Source of the DNA: an uncultured Oscillospiraceae bacterium
GTDB taxonomy: Bacteria; Bacillota; Clostridia; Oscillospirales; Oscillospiraceae
Direction of reading: 5' to 3'
Assembly (NCBI GenBank): GCA_947632365.1
Contig: CANROZ010000005.1
Coordinates: 1-36,828, forward strand
DNA length: 36,828 nt
Below, one piece after another: positions 27,662 to 36,828 of this stretch (position 1 is the first letter of the stretch; each line of letters begins with the position of its first letter). The notes below the pieces were generated by a model that did not search any database, was not told the origin of the DNA, and saw nothing but the letters and a program-made list of their open reading frames with translations. The translations under genes and the position numbers were made by a program.

Positions 27662-29407
27662 ATGCGTGAGATCCTCACAGGCTATTGGGGAAAGTACAAA
27701 AATTCCCTGATCCTGACCCCTATTTTCGTCCTGTTGGAGACAGTGGTGACCCTGGCGTTGCCCACGCTGATGAGCAACATCGTGGACCAGGGCGTGGCCA
27801 CCGGAAACAGGCGCTACATCATCCTATGCGGCCTGGCCATGACGGCCCTGGCCATCATGAGCGTCATATCCGGCTTCATCAGCACCTGGAACGCCTCCCG
27901 GGCGGCCAACGGCTTCGGCGCCAACCTGCGCCAGGCCCTGTATCGGCACATCCAGGAGTTCTCCTTCGCGGATATCGACCGCTTCTCCACCGCCAGCCTC
28001 ATCACCCGCACCACCAGCGATGTGCGGCAATTGCAGATGGCCGTGCAGATGATGCTGCGCACCTTCATCCAGGCGCCCTTCCAGCTGCTGGTGGCCATGA
28101 CCATCGTCATCACCTACTCCTGGCGTCTGGCCCTCATCTACATGGTGGCGGTGCCGGTGCTGTTCGTGGGCGTCATCACGGTGATGACCTTTGTGGATAA
28201 GCTGTTCATCCTGGTCCAGCAGAAGCTGGACGCCATGAACGCGGACATCCAGGAGAACCTCATCGCCATCCGGGTGGTGAAGGCCTTCGTCCGCCAGCGG
28301 TACGAAAAGCAGAAGTTCAAAAAGGCCAACGACGAGCTTACCCGCTCCAACCTGCGGGCCGTGGGCGTCATCATCGCCATGAGCCCCCTGGCCACCATCG
28401 TATTGAACGCGGTGACCTTATGCATCTACTGGTTCGGCGGGCGCATGGTGGCCAATGGCACCATCCAGTCCGGCCAGCTTCTCGCGGTCATCAGCTACCT
28501 CAACCAGATCATGATGAGCGTGATGATGTTCTCCATGGTGCTGATGCAGTACACCCGCTCCCGGGCCTGCGGCAAGCGCATCGCGGAGGTACTGGACGCC
28601 GTTCCGGATATCCAGGATAAGCCGGACGCCCCGGCGCGCACCATCGCCCGGGACCACGGCTCGGTGGAGTTTCGCAATGTCTCCTTCCGCTATAAGCGCA
28701 CGGGCTCCGGCGAGCACGTGCTGAAAAACATCTCCTTCTCCGCCGCTCCCGGCGAGACGGTGGCTATCGTGGGCGGCACAGGCTCCGGTAAATCCAGCCT
28801 GGTGAACCTGATCCCCCGGTTCTACGACGCCACCGAGGGCGCTGTGCTGGTGGACGGCGTGGACGTGCGGGACTACCGCATCCAGGATTTGCGCCGCGGC
28901 ATCGGCATGGTGTTGCAGAAAAACGTCCTGTTCTCCGGCACCATCCGGGAGAACATCGCCTGGGGCGACGAGAACGCCACCGACGAGGAGATCATCGCTG
29001 CGCTGAAAAACGCCCAGGCATGGGACTTTGTATCCCAGATGCCCGAGGGGCTGGACACCTACATCCAGCAGGGGGGCACCAACGTCTCCGGCGGCCAGAA
29101 GCAGCGGCTGTGCATCGCCCGGGCCATGCTCAAGCACCCGGCCATCCTCATCCTGGACGACAGCACCAGCGCCGTGGACTCCGACACCGAGAGCCGCATC
29201 CGGGAGAGTTTCTCCCGGGAGCTGGCCGACACCACCGTGTTCATCATCGCCCAGCGCATCTCCTCCGTGGTGGACGCGGACAAGATCGTGGTGCTGGACG
29301 AGGGCGGCGTGGAGAGCGTGGGCTCCCATGCACAGCTGATGCAGACCAGCCCGATCTACCGGGACATCTACACTTCACAGGTAGAGGAGGCGCTGAGCGA
29401 TGGCTGA
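27662..29407 (+). CDS. ABC exporter, heterodimer subunit with degenerate catalytic site
   Basis: TMD plus NBD: GGTGSGKSSLVNLIPRFYDATEG, NVSGGQKQRLCIARAML, ILILDDSTSAVD, IIAQRISSV. Confidence 0.93.
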   Translation: MREILTGYWGKYKNSLILTPIFVLLETVVTLALPTLMSNIVDQGVATGNRRYIILCGLAMTALAIMSVISGFISTWNASRAANGFGANLRQALYRHIQEFSFADIDRFSTASLITRTTSDVRQLQMAVQMMLRTFIQAPFQLLVAMTIVITYSWRLALIYMVAVPVLFVGVITVMTFVDKLFILVQQKLDAMNADIQENLIAIRVVKAFVRQRYEKQKFKKANDELTRSNLRAVGVIIAMSPLATIVLNAVTLCIYWFGGRMVANGTIQSGQLLAVISYLNQIMMSVMMFSMVLMQYTRSRACGKRIAEVLDAVPDIQDKPDAPARTIARDHGSVEFRNVSFRYKRTGSGEHVLKNISFSAAPGETVAIVGGTGSGKSSLVNLIPRFYDATEGAVLVDGVDVRDYRIQDLRRGIGMVLQKNVLFSGTIRENIAWGDENATDEEIIAALKNAQAWDFVSQMPEGLDTYIQQGGTNVSGGQKQRLCIARAMLKHPAILILDDSTSAVDSDTESRIRESFSRELADTTVFIIAQRISSVVDADKIVVLDEGGVESVGSHAQLMQTSPIYRDIYTSQVEEALSDG

Positions 29408-31385
29408 GAAAAAGAGCATCTGGTCCCAGTTGAAGGCGCGCCTGGCTGTGGACAACGTGGACGTCAACGACGAGAAGATATATAAGGACGTGCGGGGCGG
29501 CCCCGGCGGCGGCCGGGATTTCCGCAAGCCCAAAGACGCCAAGGGCACCCTCATCCGCATCCTAGGTTACGCGGGCCGGAAAAAGAGCCTGTTCGTCCTG
29601 GTGCTGGTGCTGATGCTGGTCTCCACGGGCTGCACCCTGGCGGCCAGCTACTACCTGCGGCCGCTGATCGACGACTATATCGTGCCGCTGATCACCAGCC
29701 CCGAGAAGGACTTCTCCGCCCTGGCGGCGCAGCTTGGCATCCTGGCCAGCATCTATCTGGCCAGCGCCGTGGCCACCTACTTCACCTCCCGCACCTGCAT
29801 GACCCTAGCCCAGTGGGCCACCAACGCCCTGCGGCGGGACCTGTTCTCCGCGCTGCAGGACCTGCCCGTCAGCTTCTTCGACGAGCACACCCACGGGGAG
29901 CTGATGAGCCGCTTCTCCAACGACGCGGACAACGTGCAGATGTGCCTGGAGCAGGGCATCGTGCAGTTTTTGAGCGGCATCATCACCTTCGTGGGCACGG
30001 TGGCGCTGATGATCAACCTGAGCTGGAAGCTGTTCTGCATCACCCTCATCACCATCGCCCTGTCCTTTGGCCTGGTGAAGGGCATCGGCAAATACTCCCG
30101 CATCCTCTTCAAAAAACAGCAGTCCTCCCTGGGCGAGCTGAACGGCTACACCGAGGAGATGCTGGACGGGCTGAAGGTAGTCAAGGCCTTCAACTACGAG
30201 CAGCGGGCCAAAGCGGGCTTCGACGAGCGCAACGACGAGTACCGGGACAACGCCATCTTCGCCAACTTCCTGGGCAGCATCATCTTCCCCACCATGAACG
30301 CCGTCATGAACATCTGCTACGCGGTGACGGCGGTGCTGGGTGGGTTCATGACTGTGGCCGGGCGGTTCACCATCGGCTCTCTGGGCGTGTACCTCAACTA
30401 CATCCGCCAGGTGACAATGCCCATCAACATGATGAGCAACCAGGCCATCAACCTGTTTTCCGCCATCGCGGGCGCCGAGCGCATCTTCGCCATCATCGAC
30501 CATGAGCCGGAGCCGGACGACGGCGCCGTCACCCTGGTCACGGTGGATCGGGCCTCGGACGGCACCCTCACCGAGACCGGACACGGGGAGCGCACGGGCT
30601 TCTGGGCCTGGAAGATACCCCAGCCCGACGGCTCGTTCCAGTTCCGGGAGGTGATGGGCAACGTGCGGCTGGAGGACGTGCACTTCTCCTATGTCCCGGA
30701 AAAGCCCGTTTTGAAGGGCATCACCGTCTGGGCCAAGCCCGGCCAGAAAATCGCCTTCGTGGGCTCCACCGGCGCGGGCAAGACCACCATTACCAACCTC
30801 ATCAACCGCTTTTACGAGCTGGACAGCGGCCGTATCCTCTTTGACGGCATCGATGTGAAGGACATCAAAAAGGCCGCCCTGCGGCGGAGCCTGGGCATCG
30901 TGCTGCAGGATACGGACCTGTTCACCGGAACGGTGATGGAGAACATCCGCTACGGCAAGCTGGACGCCACCGACGAGGAGTGCATCGCCGCGGCCAAGTC
31001 CGCCAACGCCCACGGCTTCATCACCCGCCTGCCGGACGGCTACGACACCATGATCACCGGAAACGGCCAGAATCTCTCCCAGGGCCAGCGACAGCTGCTG
31101 GCCATCGCCCGCACCGCCGTGGCCAAGCACCCGGTGATGATCCTGGACGAGGCTACCAGCTCCATCGACACCCGCACGGAAAAGCTCATCGACAAGGGCA
31201 TGGACGCACTGATGGAGGGCCGGACCGTGTTCGTCATCGCCCACCGCCTCTCCACCGTGCGCAACGCCCAGGCCATCGTGGTCATCGAGCACGGCGAGAT
31301 CATGGAGCGGGGCAGCCATGAGGAGCTGCTGTCCCAGAAGGGCCGCTACTATATGCTCTATACCGGACAAAGCGAGCTGGACTGA
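29400..31385 (+). CDS. ABC exporter, heterodimer subunit with consensus Walker B/H-loop
   Basis: [68 protein letters not shown]; overlaps the preceding ABC gene. Confidence 0.94.
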   Translation: MAEKKSIWSQLKARLAVDNVDVNDEKIYKDVRGGPGGGRDFRKPKDAKGTLIRILGYAGRKKSLFVLVLVLMLVSTGCTLAASYYLRPLIDDYIVPLITSPEKDFSALAAQLGILASIYLASAVATYFTSRTCMTLAQWATNALRRDLFSALQDLPVSFFDEHTHGELMSRFSNDADNVQMCLEQGIVQFLSGIITFVGTVALMINLSWKLFCITLITIALSFGLVKGIGKYSRILFKKQQSSLGELNGYTEEMLDGLKVVKAFNYEQRAKAGFDERNDEYRDNAIFANFLGSIIFPTMNAVMNICYAVTAVLGGFMTVAGRFTIGSLGVYLNYIRQVTMPINMMSNQAINLFSAIAGAERIFAIIDHEPEPDDGAVTLVTVDRASDGTLTETGHGERTGFWAWKIPQPDGSFQFREVMGNVRLEDVHFSYVPEKPVLKGITVWAKPGQKIAFVGSTGAGKTTITNLINRFYELDSGRILFDGIDVKDIKKAALRRSLGIVLQDTDLFTGTVMENIRYGKLDATDEECIAAAKSANAHGFITRLPDGYDTMITGNGQNLSQGQRQLLAIARTAVAKHPVMILDEATSSIDTRTEKLIDKGMDALMEGRTVFVIAHRLSTVRNAQAIVVIEHGEIMERGSHEELLSQKGRYYMLYTGQSELD

Positions 31386-31386
31386 T

Positions 31387-31968
31387 ATGGACTTTTTCAA
31401 AGAGGAACAAAACGACTCCTGGGAGCGGCTGCGCGCCGAATGCGGCGGCTGCATGCGCTGTGAGCTGGGCAAGACCCGACACAATCTGGTGTTCGGCGTG
31501 GGCAACGAGCAGGCCGACGTGATGTTCATCGGCGAGGGCCCCGGTGAGCAGGAGGACCTGAAGGGCGAGCCCTTCGTGGGCCCCGCGGGCAAGCTGCTGG
31601 ACACCATGCTGGAGCTGATCGACCTGGATCGGACGCAGGTGTATATCGCCAATATCGTCAAGTGCCGTCCGCCCCGGAACCGGGACCCGCTCCCCGACGA
31701 GCAGGCCGCCTGCGTCGGCTGGCTGGACCGCCAGATCGCTCTGGTGGACCCCAAGATCATAGTTTTTCTGGGACGCATCGCGGCCATGGCCTTCATCAAG
31801 AGCGATTTCCGCATCACCCGGGAGCATGGCCAGTGGTTCGACGTCCAGGGCCGGAAGGCCATGGCCATCTACCACCCCTCCGCCCTGCTCCGCGACCCCT
31901 CCAAGCGGCCCGAGACCTTCGTGGACCTGAAAACTTTACAGCGGGAGATCAAAAACCTGTATGCTTGA
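31387..31968 (+). CDS. Uracil-DNA glycosylase, family 4 (Fe-S)
   Basis: [79 protein letters not shown]. Confidence 0.94.
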   Translation: MDFFKEEQNDSWERLRAECGGCMRCELGKTRHNLVFGVGNEQADVMFIGEGPGEQEDLKGEPFVGPAGKLLDTMLELIDLDRTQVYIANIVKCRPPRNRDPLPDEQAACVGWLDRQIALVDPKIIVFLGRIAAMAFIKSDFRITREHGQWFDVQGRKAMAIYHPSALLRDPSKRPETFVDLKTLQREIKNLYA

Positions 31969-32857
31969 ACTGCACCCGGTCACCCTGGCCGACAAGGCCT
32001 GGATCGACCCCATCGTGCTGGCGGAAAATTCCCTCAGCGCCGACTACAATTTCGGAAACATCTTCCTCTGGGACGAGACCTATCACCAGCATGTGGGCCG
32101 CCTGGGAGAACGGATGGTGACGCTGCTTTGCTATGAGCACGTCCCCTTTTTTGCCTGGCCCGTGGGCAGCGGCGAGCTGGCCCCTGTCCTGGACGAGATG
32201 GCCGCCTACGCCGCGGCCAACGGCTTTCCCCTGGTGCTCAGGGGGGTGACGGCGGACCACCTGCCCGCCCTGCGGCAGCTTTACGGCGACAGCTTCTCCC
32301 TGGAGGAGGAGCGGGACCTTTGGGACTACGTATACACTGCGGAGAAGCTGGACACCCTGACGGGGAAGCACCTGCACGGCAAGCGCAACCACATCAACCG
32401 CTTCGAGCAGGAGAACGACTGGCGGTTCGACCCCCTGACGGCGGCGGACATCCCCGCCTGTCAGGCCATGCTGGACGCCTGGATGGCCGATTGCGGCGAG
32501 GATGAGCGGGACGGCATCGACGACGAATACCGGGCCATCCAGAGGGCGTTCCGTTACTATGAGCCCCTGGGCCTGGATGGCGGGGTGCTCCGCGTCTCCG
32601 GCCGGATCGCGGCCTTCTCCATCGGGGAGATGGCCTCCGCCGACACCTTTGACGCCCACTTTGAAAAGGCCTATGCCCACATCAACGGGGCCTATCCCAT
32701 GATCAACCGGGAATTTGTGCGCTACATCCGCGCCATCCATCCCCAGGTGCGGTGGATCAACCGGGAGGACGACACGGGCCGCCCCTCCCTGCGCCAATCC
32801 AAGCTCACCTATCATCCCGACAGGATGGTGGAAAAATATAAGGTGGTGATCCCATGA
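31961..32857 (+). CDS. DUF2156 (phosphatidylglycerol lysyltransferase C-terminal-like) protein
   Basis: YNFGNIFLWDETYHQ, LTGKHLHGKRNHINRFEQENDWRF, FDAHFEKAYAHINGAYPMINREFVRYI. Confidence 0.85.
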   Translation: MLELHPVTLADKAWIDPIVLAENSLSADYNFGNIFLWDETYHQHVGRLGERMVTLLCYEHVPFFAWPVGSGELAPVLDEMAAYAAANGFPLVLRGVTADHLPALRQLYGDSFSLEEERDLWDYVYTAEKLDTLTGKHLHGKRNHINRFEQENDWRFDPLTAADIPACQAMLDAWMADCGEDERDGIDDEYRAIQRAFRYYEPLGLDGGVLRVSGRIAAFSIGEMASADTFDAHFEKAYAHINGAYPMINREFVRYIRAIHPQVRWINREDDTGRPSLRQSKLTYHPDRMVEKYKVVIP

Positions 32858-33705
32858 GCGAGTTCACGATCCGCCCCTGGCGGAAGGAGGACCGTCCCCG
32901 TCTCATGACGCTGTGGCAGGACGCCTTTGGCGATGATACGGATTACATTGAAAAATTCTTCTCCCTCTTTCTCCGGCCCGACGCCTGCATCGTGGCGGAG
33001 GCGGAGGGACAGGCGGTCTCGGCCATGTACGTGCTGGACGGTCCGGTGCTGTTCCCCCCGGCGGGAAAGTCCCTCTCCACCGCCTACACCTATGCCCTGG
33101 CCACCGATCCCGCCTGGCGGGACCGGGGCATCGGCACGGCGGTCTACAAGGCGTGCGTGCGTGCGGCGTTGGAGCGGGCGGACGCGGCCTGCGTGCTGCC
33201 CGCCTCCCCGGAGCTCTATGCCTTTTATGAGAAAGCCTCCGGCTGCATCCCGGTCAGTTCCGTCCGGGAGGCGGTCTTTGCCCGGGACGAGATACCCGCC
33301 GCAGACCGGACGGCGGCCCCCATCTCCGTGGGGGAATACTATCTGCGGCGCAAGGCCGTGCTGCGGGGCCAGCCCTACACCGTGCTGACCGCCGATCTCT
33401 TTGCCCTGGAAAGCTACCACATCCAGCGCTTCGGCGGCGGGCTCTTCTCCGTGGACGGGGATATCGCCGTGGTGGAGATGGACGGCCCCACCTGCCGCAT
33501 CGTGGAGCTTCTGGCGCCGGAGGGCGACTGGATGGGCGTGCTGGGGGCCATCGCGGAGCGGTTCCCGGCGGAGCGGTACCTTGTCCGCTCCCCCCTCTTC
33601 TGTCCCGGCCCCGGCCGGGCCAGGCCCTTCGTGATGGCAGCGGTCCGCCCGGGCAGCGCGCTGTCGGGCGGCTCCGATCTGTGGTGGGGCTTTGCCTTCG
33701 ACTGA
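32854..33705 (+). CDS. GNAT family N-acetyltransferase
   Basis: TIRPWRKEDRPRLMTLWQDAFGD, YALATDPAWRDRGIGTAVYKACVRAALERADAACVLPASPELYAFYEKASG; ATGA overlap with DUF2156 gene. Confidence 0.88.
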   Translation: MSEFTIRPWRKEDRPRLMTLWQDAFGDDTDYIEKFFSLFLRPDACIVAEAEGQAVSAMYVLDGPVLFPPAGKSLSTAYTYALATDPAWRDRGIGTAVYKACVRAALERADAACVLPASPELYAFYEKASGCIPVSSVREAVFARDEIPAADRTAAPISVGEYYLRRKAVLRGQPYTVLTADLFALESYHIQRFGGGLFSVDGDIAVVEMDGPTCRIVELLAPEGDWMGVLGAIAERFPAERYLVRSPLFCPGPGRARPFVMAAVRPGSALSGGSDLWWGFAFD

Positions 33706-33838
33706 CAGTTATTTCGGCATTTCCCGTAACTTAATACTTTTGTAATGATATCTCACTTTCTTTTGTAATATCCGGCCGTTAAACTGAGAGCAGCAAGTGT
33801 CAGTTTCATCTTTTTCATTTTGTCCTCTATCCATAGGG

Positions 33839-33878
33839 GACCGCCGGAACAGTGCGATGTTCCGGCGGTCTTCTTTTT
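33839..33878 (+). terminator. Rho-independent terminator (operon end or attenuator)
   Basis: 13-bp perfect stem GACCGCCGGAACA / GTGCGA / TGTTCCGGCGGTC then TTCTTTTT. Confidence 0.88.
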
Positions 33879-33889
33879 GGCTTCGGAAA

Positions 33890-34123
33890 CCACTGGCTTT
33901 GCCAGTGGAGGCGTCTCGCAAAAAGCTTTAGCTGCAAGCATCGAGCGAAGCGAGCTACAAGTAAAAACTTAATCAACGAGAGCACTAACGGGAAAAGGGA
34001 TCGCCCGTTTACGGGCTGTGGGGCAAGTGATGCAAGAGGCAAAATTTCGATGCGTCTTGAGACGCCTGCCGATCCCAGGCCCTTCTAGGGCCTATTCAAG
34101 CCTCCGGCTTCGCCGGAGGTTTT
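33890..34123 (+). promoter_or_regulatory. Hairpin-rich putative leader/structured RNA upstream of the GTPase-NYN fusion
   Basis: CCACTGGC/GCCAGTGG; GGGATCG (33997-34003)/CGATCCC (34070-34076) enclosing GCCCGT/ACGGGC and GCGTCT/AGACGC; AGGCCC/GGGCCT; CCTCCGGC/GCCGGAGG+TTTT. Confidence 0.5.
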
Positions 34124-34145
34124 GACTTATGAAGGAAACGTGCCC

Positions 34146-36692
34146 ATGAAAAAACTAGCCATCGGCATCCTCGCCCACGTGGACGCGGGCAAGACCACCC
34201 TCTGCGAGGGGATGCTGTATCTGACAGGAAAGATCAAAAAGCTGGGCCGGGTGGACCATCGGGACACCTATCTGGACAACCACGACCTGGAGCGGGCCCG
34301 CGGCATCACCATCTTCTCCAAACAGGCCATCCTCACCGCCGGAGACAGGGAGATCACCCTTCTGGACACGCCGGGGCACGTGGACTTCTCCCCGGAGGCG
34401 GAGCGGGTGCTTCAGGTGCTGGACTACGCCATACTGGTCATAAGCGGCACGGACGGCGTACAGGCCCACACGGAGACCCTCTGGGCGCTGCTGGACCGCT
34501 ACCGGGTCCCCACGTTCCTGTTCGTCACCAAGATGGACGTGAACGGCACGGACCGAAAGGCCCTGCTGGAGGATATCCGCGCCCACCTGGACGAGGGCTG
34601 CGTGGACTTCTCCCCGGACAACGCCGCCCGGGACGAGGCCGTGGCCATGCTGGACGAGGCGGTGCTGGACCGATATATGGACGCGGGCCGCGTCGCCGAC
34701 GAGGATGTGGCTGCGCTCATCCGAAAGCGGAAGCTCTTCCCCTGCTTTTTCGGCTCGGGACTGAAGCTGGAGGGCGTGGAGGCGTTTCTCGCAGCCCTGG
34801 AGCGGTACACTGTCTCCCCCGCCTGGCCCGTTCCCTTCGGCGCCCGGGTGTATAAGATCAGCCGGGACGCCCAGGGCGGCCGCCTCACCTGGCTGAAGGT
34901 CACGGGGGGCGAGCTGGCCGTCCGCTCCCCCATGCGGTATCTGCCCCTGCACGGGACGGAGCCTGTGGAGGAGAAGATCAGCCAGATACGGCTCTATTCC
35001 GGCGTGAAGTACGATACCGCCGACCGTGTCCCGGCGGGACAGGTCTGCGCCGTCACGGGGCTGAGCGCCACCTGGCCCGGCCAGGGCCTTGGTGCGGAGC
35101 CGGACGGGGACGAGCCCTGGCTCACCCCCGCCATGGGCTATCGGATCGTGCTGCCCAAGGGGGTCGACGCCCGGGCCATGCTGCCCAAATTGAAGCTGCT
35201 GGAGGAGGAAGAGCCCCAGCTGCACATCGTCTGGCAGGAGGCTCTGGGTGAGATACACGTACAGCTCATGGGCGCGGTACAGATCGAGGTGTTAAAAAGC
35301 CTCATCCGGGACCGCTTCGACGTGGATGTGGACATCGACGCCGGGCGGGTGCTCTATCGGGAGACCATCGCCGGGCCCGTGGAGGGCGTGGGTCACTTCG
35401 AGCCTCTGCGTCACTACGCGGAGGTGCATCTGCTGCTGGAGCCCGGTGCGCCGGGCAGCGGCGTCACGGTGGATACGGTCTGCCCCGAGGACGTGCTGGA
35501 CCGGAACTGGCAGCGGCTCATCCTCACACACCTGACGGAAAAACAGCACCTGGGCGTGCTCACAGGCTCCCCCCTCACCGACGTGAAGATCACCCTGCTC
35601 ACAGGCCGGGCCCATCTGAAGCACACCGAGGGCGGCGACTTCCGCCAGGCCACCTATCGGGCGGTGCGCCAGGGGCTCATGCAGGCCGAGAGCGTGCTTT
35701 TGGAGCCCTATTATACCTTCCGCCTGGAGGTGCCCGCGGCGCTGATCGGCCGGGCCATCACCGACATCCGGGCCATGGGCGGCGAGCACCGGAGCCCCAT
35801 CCCCGAGGGGGACCGGATGGTGCTGGAGGGCTCCGCGCCCGTGGCCGCCATGGGGGATTACGCCGCCCAGGTGGCCGCCTACACCGGGGGCCGGGGCCGC
35901 TTTTCCTGCCATGTGGAGGGCTGCCGCCCCTGCCATGACGCCCAGGCGGTGGTCGACGCGGCGGGCTATGACCCCGAGGCGGACCTGGAAAACACCCCGG
36001 ACAGCGTGTTCTGCGCCCACGGCGGCGGCTTCACGGTGAAGTGGGACAAGGTGCCGGATTATATGCACCTGGAGAGCCCCCTGAAAAAGCCCGCCGCCAC
36101 TGATGAGCCCGCCCCGCTGTGCCAGCGGAACCTAGACATCGACGAGGCAGAGCTGGAGGCCATCATGACCCGTGAGTTCGGCCCCATTCGCCGCCCCCAA
36201 TACGGCGGCCCCACGGTGAACGGCGCCGTGGCCATCCAGATGCAGGCCCGCAAGGCGAAGGAACACATCATCGTGGACGGCTACAACGTGATCTTCGCCT
36301 GGGACGAGCTGAAGGCCCTGGCCGCCCATGGCCTGGACCTTGCCCGGGACAAGCTGCTGGACATGCTGGCGAACTACCAGGGCTATACCAAGAGCGAGCT
36401 GGCGGTGGTCTTTGACGCCTACAAGGTCCCCGGGGGTGCTGGCAGCCGGGACAGCCGGGCCAATGTGCGCGTGGCCTACACCCGGGAGGGCGAGACGGCG
36501 GACATGTACATCGAGCGGCTGGTGAACGATATCGGCAAAAACGAGACCGTCCGGGTGGTCACCTCCGACCGCCTGGTGCAGCTGGGAGCTTTCCGCTCCG
36601 GGGTGCTGCGCACCTCCTCCCGGGAGTTCCAGGCCGAGGTGGCCTGGGTGCTGGAGCAGATCGCCCACGCGGTGAAGCAGACCCAGTTTTGA
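34146..36692 (+). CDS. TetM/EF-G-like translational GTPase fused to a C-terminal YacP/Rae1-like NYN domain
   Basis: MKKLAIGILAHVDAGKTTLCEGMLYLTGKI, RARGITIFSKQA, LLDTPGHVDFSPEAERVL, FVTKMDV; EF-G III-V-like middle; C-terminus HIIVDGYNVIFAWDELKAL...ELAVVFDAYKVPGG...GETADMYIERLVNDIGKNETVRVVTSDRLVQLGAFRSGVLRTSSREF. Confidence 0.92.
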   Translation: MKKLAIGILAHVDAGKTTLCEGMLYLTGKIKKLGRVDHRDTYLDNHDLERARGITIFSKQAILTAGDREITLLDTPGHVDFSPEAERVLQVLDYAILVISGTDGVQAHTETLWALLDRYRVPTFLFVTKMDVNGTDRKALLEDIRAHLDEGCVDFSPDNAARDEAVAMLDEAVLDRYMDAGRVADEDVAALIRKRKLFPCFFGSGLKLEGVEAFLAALERYTVSPAWPVPFGARVYKISRDAQGGRLTWLKVTGGELAVRSPMRYLPLHGTEPVEEKISQIRLYSGVKYDTADRVPAGQVCAVTGLSATWPGQGLGAEPDGDEPWLTPAMGYRIVLPKGVDARAMLPKLKLLEEEEPQLHIVWQEALGEIHVQLMGAVQIEVLKSLIRDRFDVDVDIDAGRVLYRETIAGPVEGVGHFEPLRHYAEVHLLLEPGAPGSGVTVDTVCPEDVLDRNWQRLILTHLTEKQHLGVLTGSPLTDVKITLLTGRAHLKHTEGGDFRQATYRAVRQGLMQAESVLLEPYYTFRLEVPAALIGRAITDIRAMGGEHRSPIPEGDRMVLEGSAPVAAMGDYAAQVAAYTGGRGRFSCHVEGCRPCHDAQAVVDAAGYDPEADLENTPDSVFCAHGGGFTVKWDKVPDYMHLESPLKKPAATDEPAPLCQRNLDIDEAELEAIMTREFGPIRRPQYGGPTVNGAVAIQMQARKAKEHIIVDGYNVIFAWDELKALAAHGLDLARDKLLDMLANYQGYTKSELAVVFDAYKVPGGAGSRDSRANVRVAYTREGETADMYIERLVNDIGKNETVRVVTSDRLVQLGAFRSGVLRTSSREFQAEVAWVLEQIAHAVKQTQF

Positions 36693-36828
36693 ACCGATCC
36701 CCACGCGACCGCAGGAACGTGTTCTATACCGCGCTGCTAAGAGCGCAATAGATCGGACAATATGAAGTGACTCCAAACTTGTAAAGCGTGGATTAACCTG
36801 TCATACTAAAATTGCAGAAAAGTAAGAA

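Noticed and set aside
29805-31868. 687-aa minus-strand ORF
   Set aside because: Antisense to the ABC exporter and UDG genes, both strongly supported.
33709-34088. Small ORFs (60-78 aa) in the leader region on both strands
   Set aside because: No convincing ribosome-binding site or domain; they span hairpins and the terminator. A short leader peptide cannot be excluded but is unsupported.
36693-36828. Possible RNA gene at the window end (CCGATC...GATCGG pairing, lower GC)
   Set aside because: Pairing is short and widely spaced, no tRNA or known ncRNA signature; truncated by the window edge.

Overview
High-GC Clostridia-like (probably Oscillospiraceae-like; inferred from gene content and synteny only) chromosomal segment, mostly core genes. 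Left to right: a minus-strand glycolytic cluster (trmL-pgk-tpiA-gpmI, gpmI cut by the window edge); a plus-strand GT2 glycosyltransferase lacking the usual C-terminal membrane part; a complete branched-chain amino-acid-type ABC operon (livJHMGF); a convergent ABC operon of the ABC_sub_bind/TrpXYZ-like type; then a long minus-strand block tyrS-recN-argR-nadK-tlyA-dxs // ispA-xseB-xseA-nusB-asp23 and the full sporulation operon spoIIIAA-AH, resembling the B. subtilis spoIIIA..recN order. A plus-strand block follows: a heterodimeric ABC exporter pair, a family-4 uracil-DNA glycosylase, a DUF2156 protein and a GNAT acetyltransferase. The window ends with an 849-aa protein fusing a TetM/EF-G-like translational GTPase to a C-terminal YacP/Rae1-like NYN nuclease domain, preceded by a ~440-bp hairpin-rich leader. 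The fusion and its leader are the most interesting items. Others are a multi-hairpin element inserted between spoIIIAE and spoIIIAD that shares a core with that leader, palindromes over transporter promoters, two substrate-binding proteins without a canonical lipobox, and the truncated glycosyltransferase. No tRNA, rRNA, CRISPR array or transposase was recognised.
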